Assembly (NCBI RefSeq): GCF_900116385.1
Contig: NZ_FPCI01000002.1
Location: 124,001 to 188,000, forward strand
DNA length: 64,000 bases
Origin: Pseudoxanthomonas sp. YR558
GTDB lineage: Bacteria > Pseudomonadota > Gammaproteobacteria > Xanthomonadales > Xanthomonadaceae
Reading direction: 5' to 3'
A program made the translations under genes and the position numbers. This document shows positions 14,413 to 22,655 of the stretch, piece after piece (positions within the stretch are counted from its first letter, which is position 1; each line of letters opens with the position of its first letter). The notes beneath the pieces were generated by a model that saw only the letters and a program-made list of their open reading frames with translations, was not told the DNA's origin and ran no database searches.

Positions 14413-16911
14413 ATGCAGTACCGCAAGCCGCACCTGATCCGTTACGCCCTGTCCGCCGCCATCGCCGCAGCGTTGACGCCTGCCGTCGTCCTGGCGCAGA
14501 ACGCTGCGCCCGCCGAGAAATCGAGCGACGCCACCACGCTGGATGCCGTCGTGGTATCCGGCTCCGCCGCTGGCGGCGTGCGCAAGCTGGAGGCCAGCTT
14601 CAACATCGTCACCGCCAACGCCGAGCAGATCAAACAGGCCAATCCGAAGAGCACCGCCGACCTGCTGAAGATCTCGCCCGGCATGTGGCCGGAATCCACC
14701 GGTGGCCAGACCGGCGCCAACATCGAGATCGCTGGTTTCCCCGGTGGCGGCGATGCGCCGTACTTCTCCACGCTGCTGATGGGTTCGCCGATCTACGGCA
14801 TGCCTACGCTGTCGTTCTTCGAGACCACGTCCATGTTCCGCCTGGACGACACGATCGAATCCGTCGAAATCCTGCAAGGCGGTCCCTCGGTGGTGTTCGC
14901 CGACGGCCAGATGGGCGCGAGCGCGAACTTCTTCCTGAAGACCGGCACTGACGAGCCTTCCGGCAGTGTCGGCCTGACCTACGGTAGCGAAGGACTGTGG
15001 AGATTGGACGGCTTCTCCGGCTTCAAGGTCTCCGAGAACTGGTACGGCAGCATCGGCGGTTTCTGGCGCGAGTCGGACGGCGTGCGCGATCCGGGCTTCA
15101 AGGCCGACAAAGGCGGACAGCTGACCGGCACGCTCTCACGCGATTTCGACAACGGACGCCTGACGCTGTACGCGCGCTACCTCAACGACAAGAACCAGTT
15201 CATCACGCCGATTCCGCTGATCCAGCGTGGTCGAGACGACTTCAGTGCGTACCCGGGCTTCGACCCGCTGGAGGACACCTACTACAGCCAGGCGATCCGG
15301 CATGTGCGCCTGCCGAACTACCCGGGTGGACCGGTCGACGCGGATCTGGCCAACGGCCGCGGCGCCGACGTGGTGTTCGCCGGCGGCAACTTCGACTACT
15401 CGTTCGGCAACGGCTGGTCGATCAGCGACAAGTTCCTGTTCACCCAAGGCGACATGGACACCAACGCGCTGTTTTCGGGCAACAATCCGGCGACGTTGCA
15501 GGACATGCTCTACACGGCGGGCACACCAGGCGGCTTCCAGCTGCCGGCGGGCTCGGCCACGGCCACCTACGTGGGGGGCGGTGCGGTTCCGCTGACGCAG
15601 AGCGTGATCCAGCAGGGCTGGTGGTACATCCACAAGGAACTGAAGGCGTTCAACAACGACTTCCGCCTAAGCAAGGACCTGTTCGAGGGCAACACGCTGA
15701 CGATCGGCCTGTACGTCAACCACTACTCGATGAGCGACAAGTGGTCCCTCGGCAATCAGATGCTGATGACCAACGAGCCCAACGCCACGCCGATCACCGT
15801 CAGCTACGTCAATGGCGGACAGACCTACCAGCGCACCGACAGCCAGGGCTTCGCCGACTTCGGCGGTTACCACATCGCGCAGAACGGCAGCGCCACCAAC
15901 CTGGCGCTGTACCTCTCGGATTCGTGGCGCGTCGGCCAGTGGTTGTTCGACCTGTCCGGTCGTCTGGAGAACCAGGATGCGACCAGCAACGTCTGCAACC
16001 GCTCCTCATCCGGTGCCGGCGGTCTGGACGGCAATCCGAACACGCTGTACGACAACAATGTGGAAGTCTGCAACGGCACGTTCGCACGCAATACATACAA
16101 GAAGAGCCATCCCGCGTTCACCGCCGGCGCCAACTATTCGTTCACGGACCACATGTCGGCCTACGGTCGGGTCAATACCGGTGGCCACTTCCTTGACTTC
16201 GACAACGGCATCCGCGGCACGACCAACGGCAACTACCCGCCGATGCAGAAGATCCGCAACTACGAGGTGGGCTTCAAGTACCAGTCGCCGCTGCTTTATG
16301 CGGATATCAGCGCGTACCGCCGGGTATTCAGCGGCCTTCAGTACCAGCCGACCGACGGCTTGGGTACGCCCATCGGCGCGCCGGCCATCTATGGTTCCGA
16401 GTCCGTTGGCGTGAACTTCATCGGCGCGCTGACTCCCACCGATGCGCTGCGCCTGCAGCTGGTGGCGAACTATCTGGATGGTGAATACACCGACTACGAC
16501 GCCTGCGTTCCGTATACCGACATCAACGGCAATCAGAATTGCGCGACGATCGAAGGTCAGCAGCTGCAGCGCCAACCGAAGTTCCGCGCCATGTTCACGC
16601 CGAGCTACCGCTTCGATGCCAGTTGGGGCGACGTGACGCCTTACATCACCTACACCTATGTCGGCGATCACACCCAGGACCAGTCGGGCCTGCAGCAGCT
16701 GGGTTCGTACCACACCCTGGATTTCGGCGTGACCGCGAACGTCGGCCAGAACTGGCAGTTCAACCTGCGCGGCACCAACATGACCAACGAGCTGGGCCTG
16801 ACCGAGAGCAACTCGCGCATCTTCGGCTCGGCGACCACAGCGGGCGGCGTACTGCTGGCGCGTCCTTTGGAAGGACGTGAGGTCAACCTGCAGGCCAAGT
16901 ACAGCTGGTAA
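14413..16911 (+). CDS. TonB-dependent outer membrane receptor of the GH65 sugar locus
   Basis: The 832-residue receptor has a signal peptide (MQYRKPHLIRYALSAAIAAA, cleavage near VVLAQ) and a TonB-box-like TTLDAVVVSGSA at residues 42-53. The plug domain includes NPKSTADLLKISPGMWPES and IESVEILQGGPSVVFADGQMGASANFFLKTG. A 22-strand barrel follows, ending GREVNLQAKYSW with a terminal aromatic. ATG 14413 has a GGGAGAGA ribosome site. Position between the GH65 gene and an MFS importer suggests uptake of an oligosaccharide or glycoside. Unlike siderophore receptors it has no linked iron genes. Substrate is inference from context. Confidence 0.9.
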   Translation: MQYRKPHLIRYALSAAIAAALTPAVVLAQNAAPAEKSSDATTLDAVVVSGSAAGGVRKLEASFNIVTANAEQIKQANPKSTADLLKISPGMWPESTGGQTGANIEIAGFPGGGDAPYFSTLLMGSPIYGMPTLSFFETTSMFRLDDTIESVEILQGGPSVVFADGQMGASANFFLKTGTDEPSGSVGLTYGSEGLWRLDGFSGFKVSENWYGSIGGFWRESDGVRDPGFKADKGGQLTGTLSRDFDNGRLTLYARYLNDKNQFITPIPLIQRGRDDFSAYPGFDPLEDTYYSQAIRHVRLPNYPGGPVDADLANGRGADVVFAGGNFDYSFGNGWSISDKFLFTQGDMDTNALFSGNNPATLQDMLYTAGTPGGFQLPAGSATATYVGGGAVPLTQSVIQQGWWYIHKELKAFNNDFRLSKDLFEGNTLTIGLYVNHYSMSDKWSLGNQMLMTNEPNATPITVSYVNGGQTYQRTDSQGFADFGGYHIAQNGSATNLALYLSDSWRVGQWLFDLSGRLENQDATSNVCNRSSSGAGGLDGNPNTLYDNNVEVCNGTFARNTYKKSHPAFTAGANYSFTDHMSAYGRVNTGGHFLDFDNGIRGTTNGNYPPMQKIRNYEVGFKYQSPLLYADISAYRRVFSGLQYQPTDGLGTPIGAPAIYGSESVGVNFIGALTPTDALRLQLVANYLDGEYTDYDACVPYTDINGNQNCATIEGQQLQRQPKFRAMFTPSYRFDASWGDVTPYITYTYVGDHTQDQSGLQQLGSYHTLDFGVTANVGQNWQFNLRGTNMTNELGLTESNSRIFGSATTAGGVLLARPLEGREVNLQAKYSW

Positions 16912-16921
16912 GCGCGGCAGG

Positions 16922-16954
16922 GGGACGCCTCTCTCCTCTCCCGGGAGGCGTCCC
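16922..16954 (+). other. intercistronic hairpin between receptor and MFS genes
   Basis: GGGACGCCTC and GAGGCGTCCC form a perfect 10-bp stem with a 13-base loop, 8 bases after the receptor stop. No T-run follows on either strand, so it is more likely an mRNA-stabilising or processing hairpin than a terminator. Confidence 0.5.
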
Positions 16955-17062
16955 ACGGAGGGCCGCGCCGCATCGGTGGCGTGGCGCGCCGTGGAGGTTC
17001 CGTTGCCGCGTCCGCGGTGACACAGTGATGTGCGCATCCCGTCGGTGCGCCGGAGGCGATAG

Positions 17063-18313
17063 ATGAAGCGAAGCCGCATGGTGCTGGCGTTGATTCTGAC
17101 CTACATGATCTTCGCGATGCTGCTCAACTCGGTGGGGGCGGTGATCCTGCAGGTAATGCAGGGCTTCGGGGTCAGCAAGACGGCGGCGTCCACCCTGGAG
17201 GCGTTCAAGGACCTGCCCATCGCCGTCGCGTCGTTCCTGGTGGCGTCGACGCTGCCCAGGCTGGGCTACCGGCGCGCGATGATGCTGGGCCTGCTGCTGG
17301 TCGCGGTCGCCTGCGCCGGCATGCCGCTGCTGAAGGCGTTCTGGGCGACCAAGCTGCTGTTCGCCACCGTGGGCGTTTGCTTCGCGCTGGTGAAGGTGTC
17401 GGTGTATTCCAGCATCGGTCTGTTGACCGACGACGCCAAGGCGCATGCCGGCCTGACCAGCACGGTGGAAGGCTGGTTCATGGTGGGCATTCTCGGCAGT
17501 GCGTGGTTGTTCGCCGCCTTTATCAACCCTGATGCACCGGGCGATCCGGTCTGGTTGAACGTGTACTGGGTGATCGCCGGCCTGTGCCTGGCAGTCATCG
17601 CCTTGCTGGCCACCGCCGAGATGGACGAGACCGCCGCGCGCGACGGCCATGCCGTTGGCGAGTCGTTCGCCGACATGCTGCGCCTGCTCGGTCGACCGCT
17701 GGTAGTCGTGTTCCTGGTGTCGGCGTTCCTGTACGTGCTGATGGAACAGGCCATCAACACCTGGTTGCCGACGTTCAATCGAGAGATCCTGCACCTGCCC
17801 ACCACGCTCAGCGTGCAGGCGGCCGGCATCTTCGCCGGTTCGCTGGCGGTGGGGCGGCTCGGTGGCGGCGTCCTGCTGCGCCGCATGCCCTGGTTCCCTG
17901 TGCTGGGCGGTTGCGTCGTCGCGATGGCGGGACTGGTGCTGCTGGCGCTGCCGTTGGCCGCCAGCGTGCAGCCGCGGGCCGAGCACAGCTGGTGGAACGC
18001 ACCGGCGGCGGCGTATGTCTTCCCGCTGATCGGCCTGCTGATGGCGCCGATCTATCCGACCATCAATTCGGTGGCGTTGAGCGCGTTGCCGAAGGCGCGG
18101 CACGCCGCAATGACGGGTCTGATCGTGGTGTTCTCCGCATTGGGCGGCACCACCGGCTCGTTCATCACCGGCCAATTGTTCGCGCATTTCGATGGCACGC
18201 GCGCCTTCTACCTGCTGTTGGTGCCGATGGCGCTGCTGCTGCTCTCCCTGACGCTGCTCAACCGCCGTAGCCGTACATCCGAGATCGCGGCCGTGCCGAC
18301 GGGAGGACACTGA
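17063..18313 (+). CDS. MFS sugar transporter
   Basis: This 416-residue protein has twelve predicted membrane helices. It starts MKRSRMVLALILTYMIFAML and includes LGYRRAMMLGLLL (motif A-like loop), AAYVFPLIGLLMAPIYPTINSVAL and GLIVVFSALGGTTGSFITGQLF, a pattern seen in FucP-like and related proton-sugar symporters. It probably moves the disaccharide released in the periplasm to the cytosolic GH65 phosphorylase. Its stop overlaps the start of the next gene (TGATG), indicating translational coupling. Confidence 0.88.
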   Translation: MKRSRMVLALILTYMIFAMLLNSVGAVILQVMQGFGVSKTAASTLEAFKDLPIAVASFLVASTLPRLGYRRAMMLGLLLVAVACAGMPLLKAFWATKLLFATVGVCFALVKVSVYSSIGLLTDDAKAHAGLTSTVEGWFMVGILGSAWLFAAFINPDAPGDPVWLNVYWVIAGLCLAVIALLATAEMDETAARDGHAVGESFADMLRLLGRPLVVVFLVSAFLYVLMEQAINTWLPTFNREILHLPTTLSVQAAGIFAGSLAVGRLGGGVLLRRMPWFPVLGGCVVAMAGLVLLALPLAASVQPRAEHSWWNAPAAAYVFPLIGLLMAPIYPTINSVALSALPKARHAAMTGLIVVFSALGGTTGSFITGQLFAHFDGTRAFYLLLVPMALLLLSLTLLNRRSRTSEIAAVPTGGH

Positions 18314-20370
18314 TGCATCATCGCTTGCGTTTTCGGTGGTCGCCGCCATGCGCCGCGCTTCTGCTCGTACTTATCGCAATGCCGGCGTTGGCCCGCGGGG
18401 CTGCGGTCATCACCCCGCCGCTCCAATTCCGCATCACTGAAGGGCGCATCGAGAACGCGTTCTACCAGCAAGGTCCTATCGCGGCGCATCTTCTCCTCAG
18501 CTCCGGTACCAGGCCGCGGGTACTGGTTGCATTTCCGGCGGGGAACAGCGGCGTGGGCGTATGGTTCGAGGAAACGGCCACGCCGGTGCAGTGGACCTTG
18601 GTCGGGATGGACGCCGATGCGTCGACGCCGGCCGGCGCGTGGCATGGCATCCGCGCGCAGACCACGGTGGAAGCGGAGCGCCTGGTGATCACCGACGCCG
18701 TGCTGGGAAGCGTGCGCGTGCTGCGCGACTACCAACTGGGGCAGGACTATCCGCCCGAGACGCGGGCGACCCCTAAAGTGACGCCGCGTGAGGTGACTTG
18801 GGAGCGCTTGCGGCTGGATGGCGCACCGGGCTACCGCATCGTGCTGGCTGTGGAGAACGGCCGCTTCGCCCGAGAAGCCGGCAAGCTTGTGCTGCGTGCG
18901 GATGTGTCCGATGCCCCTCTGAAAATTCAGGTGCGCGCGGCTACCGGCGAGACGCCGCTGACACCGTTCGCGAGCGAGGCACTGCTCAACGACAACGCGG
19001 CTAAGGACGTACGCAGCCGGCAGGCGTTGCAATTCCTGAGTTACGAAGAGAAGTTCCTGGCGGGCTCTTGGCGCTTCGATACCTACTTTGGCCGCGACAC
19101 GCTGATGTCGGTGCGTCTGCTGATGCCGGTGCTGCAGCCGGCGGCGGTCGAAGCAGGACTGAGTGCGGTGTTGGCGCGCCTGTCGCCGGGAGGCGAGGTG
19201 GCGCACGAAGAGGACATCGGCGAATTCGCGGTGCTGCGCCATCGCAAGGAGCAGGGAACGACCGCCGCCACGCCGATCTTCGACTACGTGATGATCGACG
19301 ACGACTACATGCTGCCGCCGGTGGCCGCCGCGTGGTTGCTCGATGACACCCGTGGCCGCACCCGGGCGGAGGCCTTCCTGCAGGCGAAGCAGGGCGGGGA
19401 AACGCGGGGAGCGGCGCTGGCGCGCAACCTGTTGTTCGTCGCCGGCCAGAGCGAGGCGTTCGCAAAGGCGCCTTCGTACGAGCACCTGATCGCCTTGAAG
19501 GCCGGCAAACCGGTGGGACAGTGGCGCGACAGCAACGAGGGCATCGGCCGCGGACGCTATCCCTACGACGTCAATGCGGTGTGGATGCCGGCGTCCCTGC
19601 GCGCGATCGGCGGCTTCCTCGACAGCGGCCTGCTGCAGCCTTACACCACGACGTTGCAACGCGAGCAACTGCGAGCGGCGGCAACGCAGGCCATGCGTTG
19701 GGAAACCGAGGCCGGCAAGCTGTTCGCGGTCAGCCTGACGGAGGCGCAGGCCGCAGCGCAGGTGAGCGCCTATGCTGCCGAGGTGAGCGTGCCGGATACG
19801 GACGCGGTCGCTGCGCTGGGCAAGGGCGGTGTGACCTTCCCTGCGATCGCACTGGACGCGCAAGGAAAGCCGATTCCCGTGCTGCATTCCGACGAAGGCT
19901 TCCGGCTGCTGTTCGGAATGCCGGATGCCGGATCGCTGGATCGCGACGTGGCGGCGCTGATGCGGCCGTTCCCCGCCGGCCTGATGACGGACGTCGGCCT
20001 GCTGGTGGCCAATCCGGCCTACGCGGATCGCGCGGTATGGCCGCGGCTGGGCAGCAGCGCGTACCACGGCACCGTCGTGTGGGCGTGGCAGCAGGCGGTA
20101 TTGGCCGCCGGTCTGCAGCGGCAGCTGGCGCGCAACGATCTGCCGGCCGCCACGCGCGACCGCCTCCGCGAGGCGCAGCGGACGCTGTGGCGCGCGATCC
20201 GCGGCGCCGATGCGGTGCGCACCTCCGAGCTGTGGACCTGGGCCTATCGCGACGGCCGGTACCACGTCGAGCCGTTCGGCGCGCAGGGCGCGCATGAAGA
20301 TGAATCCAACGCAGCGCAGCTGTGGAGCACGGTGTTCCTGGCGCTGACGCCGCCGATGGAAACGGATTGA
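18313..20370 (+). CDS. secreted (alpha/alpha)6-barrel glycosidase-like protein, 685 aa
   Basis: A signal peptide covers about residues 1-28 (LLLVLIAMPALARG). The N-terminal 250 residues look like a beta-sandwich. The rest resembles a six-hairpin glycosidase barrel: GSWRFDTYFGRDTLMSVRLL, HEEDIGEFAV, DYVMIDDDYMLPPVAAAWLL, QWRDSNEGIGRGRYPYDVNA and a late HEDESNAAQLWST. Similar acidic motifs occur in GH15, GH37 and GH63 enzymes, but I cannot assign a known family. It should act in the periplasm on the substrate taken up by the TonB receptor, giving the sugar imported by the coupled MFS protein. The catalytic acids are guesses among the conserved Asp/Glu. Confidence 0.7.
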   Translation: MHHRLRFRWSPPCAALLLVLIAMPALARGAAVITPPLQFRITEGRIENAFYQQGPIAAHLLLSSGTRPRVLVAFPAGNSGVGVWFEETATPVQWTLVGMDADASTPAGAWHGIRAQTTVEAERLVITDAVLGSVRVLRDYQLGQDYPPETRATPKVTPREVTWERLRLDGAPGYRIVLAVENGRFAREAGKLVLRADVSDAPLKIQVRAATGETPLTPFASEALLNDNAAKDVRSRQALQFLSYEEKFLAGSWRFDTYFGRDTLMSVRLLMPVLQPAAVEAGLSAVLARLSPGGEVAHEEDIGEFAVLRHRKEQGTTAATPIFDYVMIDDDYMLPPVAAAWLLDDTRGRTRAEAFLQAKQGGETRGAALARNLLFVAGQSEAFAKAPSYEHLIALKAGKPVGQWRDSNEGIGRGRYPYDVNAVWMPASLRAIGGFLDSGLLQPYTTTLQREQLRAAATQAMRWETEAGKLFAVSLTEAQAAAQVSAYAAEVSVPDTDAVAALGKGGVTFPAIALDAQGKPIPVLHSDEGFRLLFGMPDAGSLDRDVAALMRPFPAGLMTDVGLLVANPAYADRAVWPRLGSSAYHGTVVWAWQQAVLAAGLQRQLARNDLPAATRDRLREAQRTLWRAIRGADAVRTSELWTWAYRDGRYHVEPFGAQGAHEDESNAAQLWSTVFLALTPPMETD

Positions 20371-20382
20371 AGGAGTAGGGCC

Positions 20383-21456
20383 ATGATGCGGCGAGTGGCA
20401 GTACGTGCGTGCGGGTTGTGGCTGATCGTTGCGGTGGTGTCACCCGCGTGGGCCGGCGACCAAGCGTCTGCCCCGGATGCGGCCACGCTGGCATTGCCGG
20501 CGACGCCGCTGCCGTTCAGCGAGTTCGCCAGCGCGCCGGCGCGCGAACGCTTCATCGCGCTGCAGGCGGAGGCGCGTGCCGGCGACCTGCCGGATCCGAG
20601 TGATCTGGCCGAGCAGCGCCGCTTCTACCAGCGATACAACGACACCCGTCTCGCCGAGGTGCGCCGCGCGTATGACGCCGAAGTGCGCGAGACGACGCTG
20701 GGCGGCGTGCCGGTGCACGTGGTGACGCCTCGCGGTCATCGCGAAACGAAAGGTGGCCGCGTACTGGTCAACCTGCACGGCGGCGCTTTCATGTGGGGCG
20801 CCGGCAGCGGCGCCCTCGTCGAGGCAATACCGGTGGCGGTGGTCTCGGGGATACCCGTCGTCACCGTCGACTACCGGCTGGCGCCAGAGCATCCCTATCC
20901 CGCGGCGGTCGACGATGTCGAATCCGTCTACCGCGCGTTGCTGAAGGAACATCGTGCCGACGACATCGGCCTGTACGGATGTTCCGCCGGGGGCATGCTG
21001 GCGGCGCAGGCCGTCGCGCGCTTCCTCACGCAGGCTCTGCCGGCGCCAGGCGCGGTCGCTACGCTGTGCGGGACCGGGCTGCCTTTTTCCGGCGATACGC
21101 TGACGCTAGGCCAGATCGCCACCGCGTCCGCGCCGATGAAGCAAAGCGATCTGCAGCGCCTGCCCTACCTGCGCACGGCGCGTCTGGATGATCCGATCGC
21201 CTTTCCCGGCAACGACGCCGCGCTGCTGGCGCGATTCCCGCCTACGCTGCTGATGGCGGGCAGTCGCGACTTCTCCGTCAGCTCGCTGACCACCATGCAC
21301 CGCCGTTTGTTGGGCGCGGGCGTCGACGCCGACCTCGTCGTATTCGACGGCCTGTGGCATGCGTTTCTGGTGTTCCCGGACCTGCCGGAATCGAAGGAGG
21401 CGTACACGTTGATCGCGCGCTTCTTCGACCGCCACTTGGGTGAGGCACACCGCTGA
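20383..21456 (+). CDS. secreted alpha/beta hydrolase, HSL (family IV) esterase type
   Basis: The 357-residue protein starts with a signal peptide ending near SPAWAGD. The oxyanion motif is NLHGGAFMWG. The nucleophile elbow is GCSAG (usual GDSAG, so Asp is replaced by Cys). The Asp is probably in AGSRDFSVSS and the His in LWHAFLVFPD. HSL-type enzymes cleave short acyl esters. It starts 12 bases after the glycosidase-like gene with a GGAG ribosome site and is the last gene of the sugar operon. A carbohydrate esterase role, removing acyl groups from an imported glycoside, is inference from position. Confidence 0.85.
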   Translation: MMRRVAVRACGLWLIVAVVSPAWAGDQASAPDAATLALPATPLPFSEFASAPARERFIALQAEARAGDLPDPSDLAEQRRFYQRYNDTRLAEVRRAYDAEVRETTLGGVPVHVVTPRGHRETKGGRVLVNLHGGAFMWGAGSGALVEAIPVAVVSGIPVVTVDYRLAPEHPYPAAVDDVESVYRALLKEHRADDIGLYGCSAGGMLAAQAVARFLTQALPAPGAVATLCGTGLPFSGDTLTLGQIATASAPMKQSDLQRLPYLRTARLDDPIAFPGNDAALLARFPPTLLMAGSRDFSVSSLTTMHRRLLGAGVDADLVVFDGLWHAFLVFPDLPESKEAYTLIARFFDRHLGEAHR

Positions 21457-21501
21457 TCACACCCGGTGGCGTATCGTAGCGCTCCCTTCAAGGAGCGACC
21501 C

Positions 21502-21957
21502 ATGAACGCGACCGGCGTGGCCTTGGCCCTCTTCATTGGCATGTTGTTGCCGCTCCAGGCGCTGATCAATGCCTCGTTGGGGCGACAGTCGTTCGGCCCG
21601 GTGTTCGCGTCGCTGGCTTCCTTCATGGTCGGTACCGGCGTATTGCTGGCGTGGTGGTTGCTGACGCGGCCGGTGTTCGTGCCCGCGGCACTGGGCAAGG
21701 TGCCGTGGTGGGCGTGGACGGGCGGCGTGATCGGTGCGGTATTCGTTGCCTCCGCCACGCTGCTGGTGCCGCGGTTGGGCGCGGCGTCGCTGATCTGCCT
21801 GGTCGTCGCGGGCCAGCTGGTCGGGTCGGTGATGCTCGACCACTTCGGCGTGCTGCATGCGCGCCAGCCGGTGGACACGCTACGCGTGGTGGGCCTGCTG
21901 CTGGTGGTGGCCGGCGCAACACTGGTAGTCCGGCCCTGGCAGTCCGCGGGCGGCTGA
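21502..21957 (+). CDS. DMT family transporter, YdcZ/DUF606 type
   Basis: The 151-residue protein has five hydrophobic helices and the DUF606 pattern: GMLLPLQALINASLGRQ at the start and LVVAGQLVGSVMLDHFG..LGLLLVVAGATLVV at the end. These are short half-size relatives of EamA transporters that often act as pairs; no partner gene is adjacent. A good AAGGAG site precedes ATG 21502. The next gene starts 3 bases after its stop. Substrate unknown. Confidence 0.82.
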   Translation: MNATGVALALFIGMLLPLQALINASLGRQSFGPVFASLASFMVGTGVLLAWWLLTRPVFVPAALGKVPWWAWTGGVIGAVFVASATLLVPRLGAASLICLVVAGQLVGSVMLDHFGVLHARQPVDTLRVVGLLLVVAGATLVVRPWQSAGG

Positions 21958-21960
21958 GCG

Positions 21961-22479
21961 GTGGGCGAGGTGCTGGTCGGCTTGCCGCCGCGCGCGGATG
22001 CGCATTGCCGTGTGCTGGTGCTCGGTTCCATGCCGGGCAGCGCATCGCTGCGCGGGGCGCAGTACTACGCGCATCCGCGCAATCGGTTTTGGCCGGTGAT
22101 GGGCGCGCTGTGCGGCTTCGATCCGGAAGCGCCTTACGAAGCGCGCTTCGACGCATTGAGGCGCGCCGGTGTCGGCGTGTGGGATGTCATCGGCCGCTGT
22201 GAGCGCCCGGGTAGCCTGGATGCGGCCATCGTGCGCGGCAGCGAAGTGCCCAACGCCATCGGCGACTGGCTTGCGGCGCATCCTGAGGTCGCCGCGATCG
22301 CGCTCAACGGCGGCAAGGCGGCGGACGCGTTCCGCCGGCATGTGCGGACCACGCTCGCCGATCCGCTGCCCGCCCTGCTGGCATTGCCCTCGACCAGCCC
22401 CGCGCATGCCGCGATGGGATTACCCGCTTTGCTGGAGGCCTGGGGCGCGATCACACCGTTCCTGCGCCGATCCAACTGA
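21961..22479 (+). CDS. DNA-deoxyinosine glycosylase (UDG superfamily, mug-like)
   Basis: The 172-residue protein has the uracil-DNA glycosylase fold signature: LVLGSMPGSASLRGAQYYAHPRNRFWPVM at about residues 19-47 and the late LPSTSPAHAA motif near residue 142. The GSMPG..YY..PRN.FW pattern is that of hypoxanthine/deoxyinosine-acting members (UDG family 6 and relatives), with VWDVIGRCERPGSLD in the middle. It removes deaminated purines or related bases from DNA. The start codon is GTG 21961, only 3 bases after the preceding gene. Confidence 0.87.
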   Translation: MGEVLVGLPPRADAHCRVLVLGSMPGSASLRGAQYYAHPRNRFWPVMGALCGFDPEAPYEARFDALRRAGVGVWDVIGRCERPGSLDAAIVRGSEVPNAIGDWLAAHPEVAAIALNGGKAADAFRRHVRTTLADPLPALLALPSTSPAHAAMGLPALLEAWGAITPFLRRSN

Positions 22480-22551
22480 CAATGCGCCAGCGTATCGTGC
22501 GTGCGCATCGCGCCGAACCAAAGCGATACCAATGGCTGTCGCGGCCTGCAT

Positions 22552-22618
22552 TGTCCCGGCGGGGACAGTAATTAACACCAAGGGATGGTTGGCGCATCGC
22601 GCCACTGCGGACACAATA
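22552..22618 (+). promoter_or_regulatory. probable aceF promoter with palindrome
   Basis: TTGGCG (22589-22594), 18 bases, then ACAATA (22613-22618) is a fair sigma-70 promoter 38 bases before aceF. Just upstream, TGTCCC-N4-GGGACA (22552-22567) is a perfect 6-bp inverted repeat that could bind a regulator. A second dyad TGGCGC-ATC-GCGCCA overlaps the -35 region. Confidence 0.45.
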
Positions 22619-22655
22619 GGGGTTCCCCTCTTCACGCCCGCACCGGAGTAACGCC

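Noticed and set aside
22552..22567. Additional binding site for the sigma-54 activator upstream of aceF (TGTCCC-N4-GGGACA)
   Set aside because: It shares TGTCC/GGACA arms but with 6-base spacing instead of 2 or 1, and aceF has a sigma-70-type promoter without a -24/-12 element.
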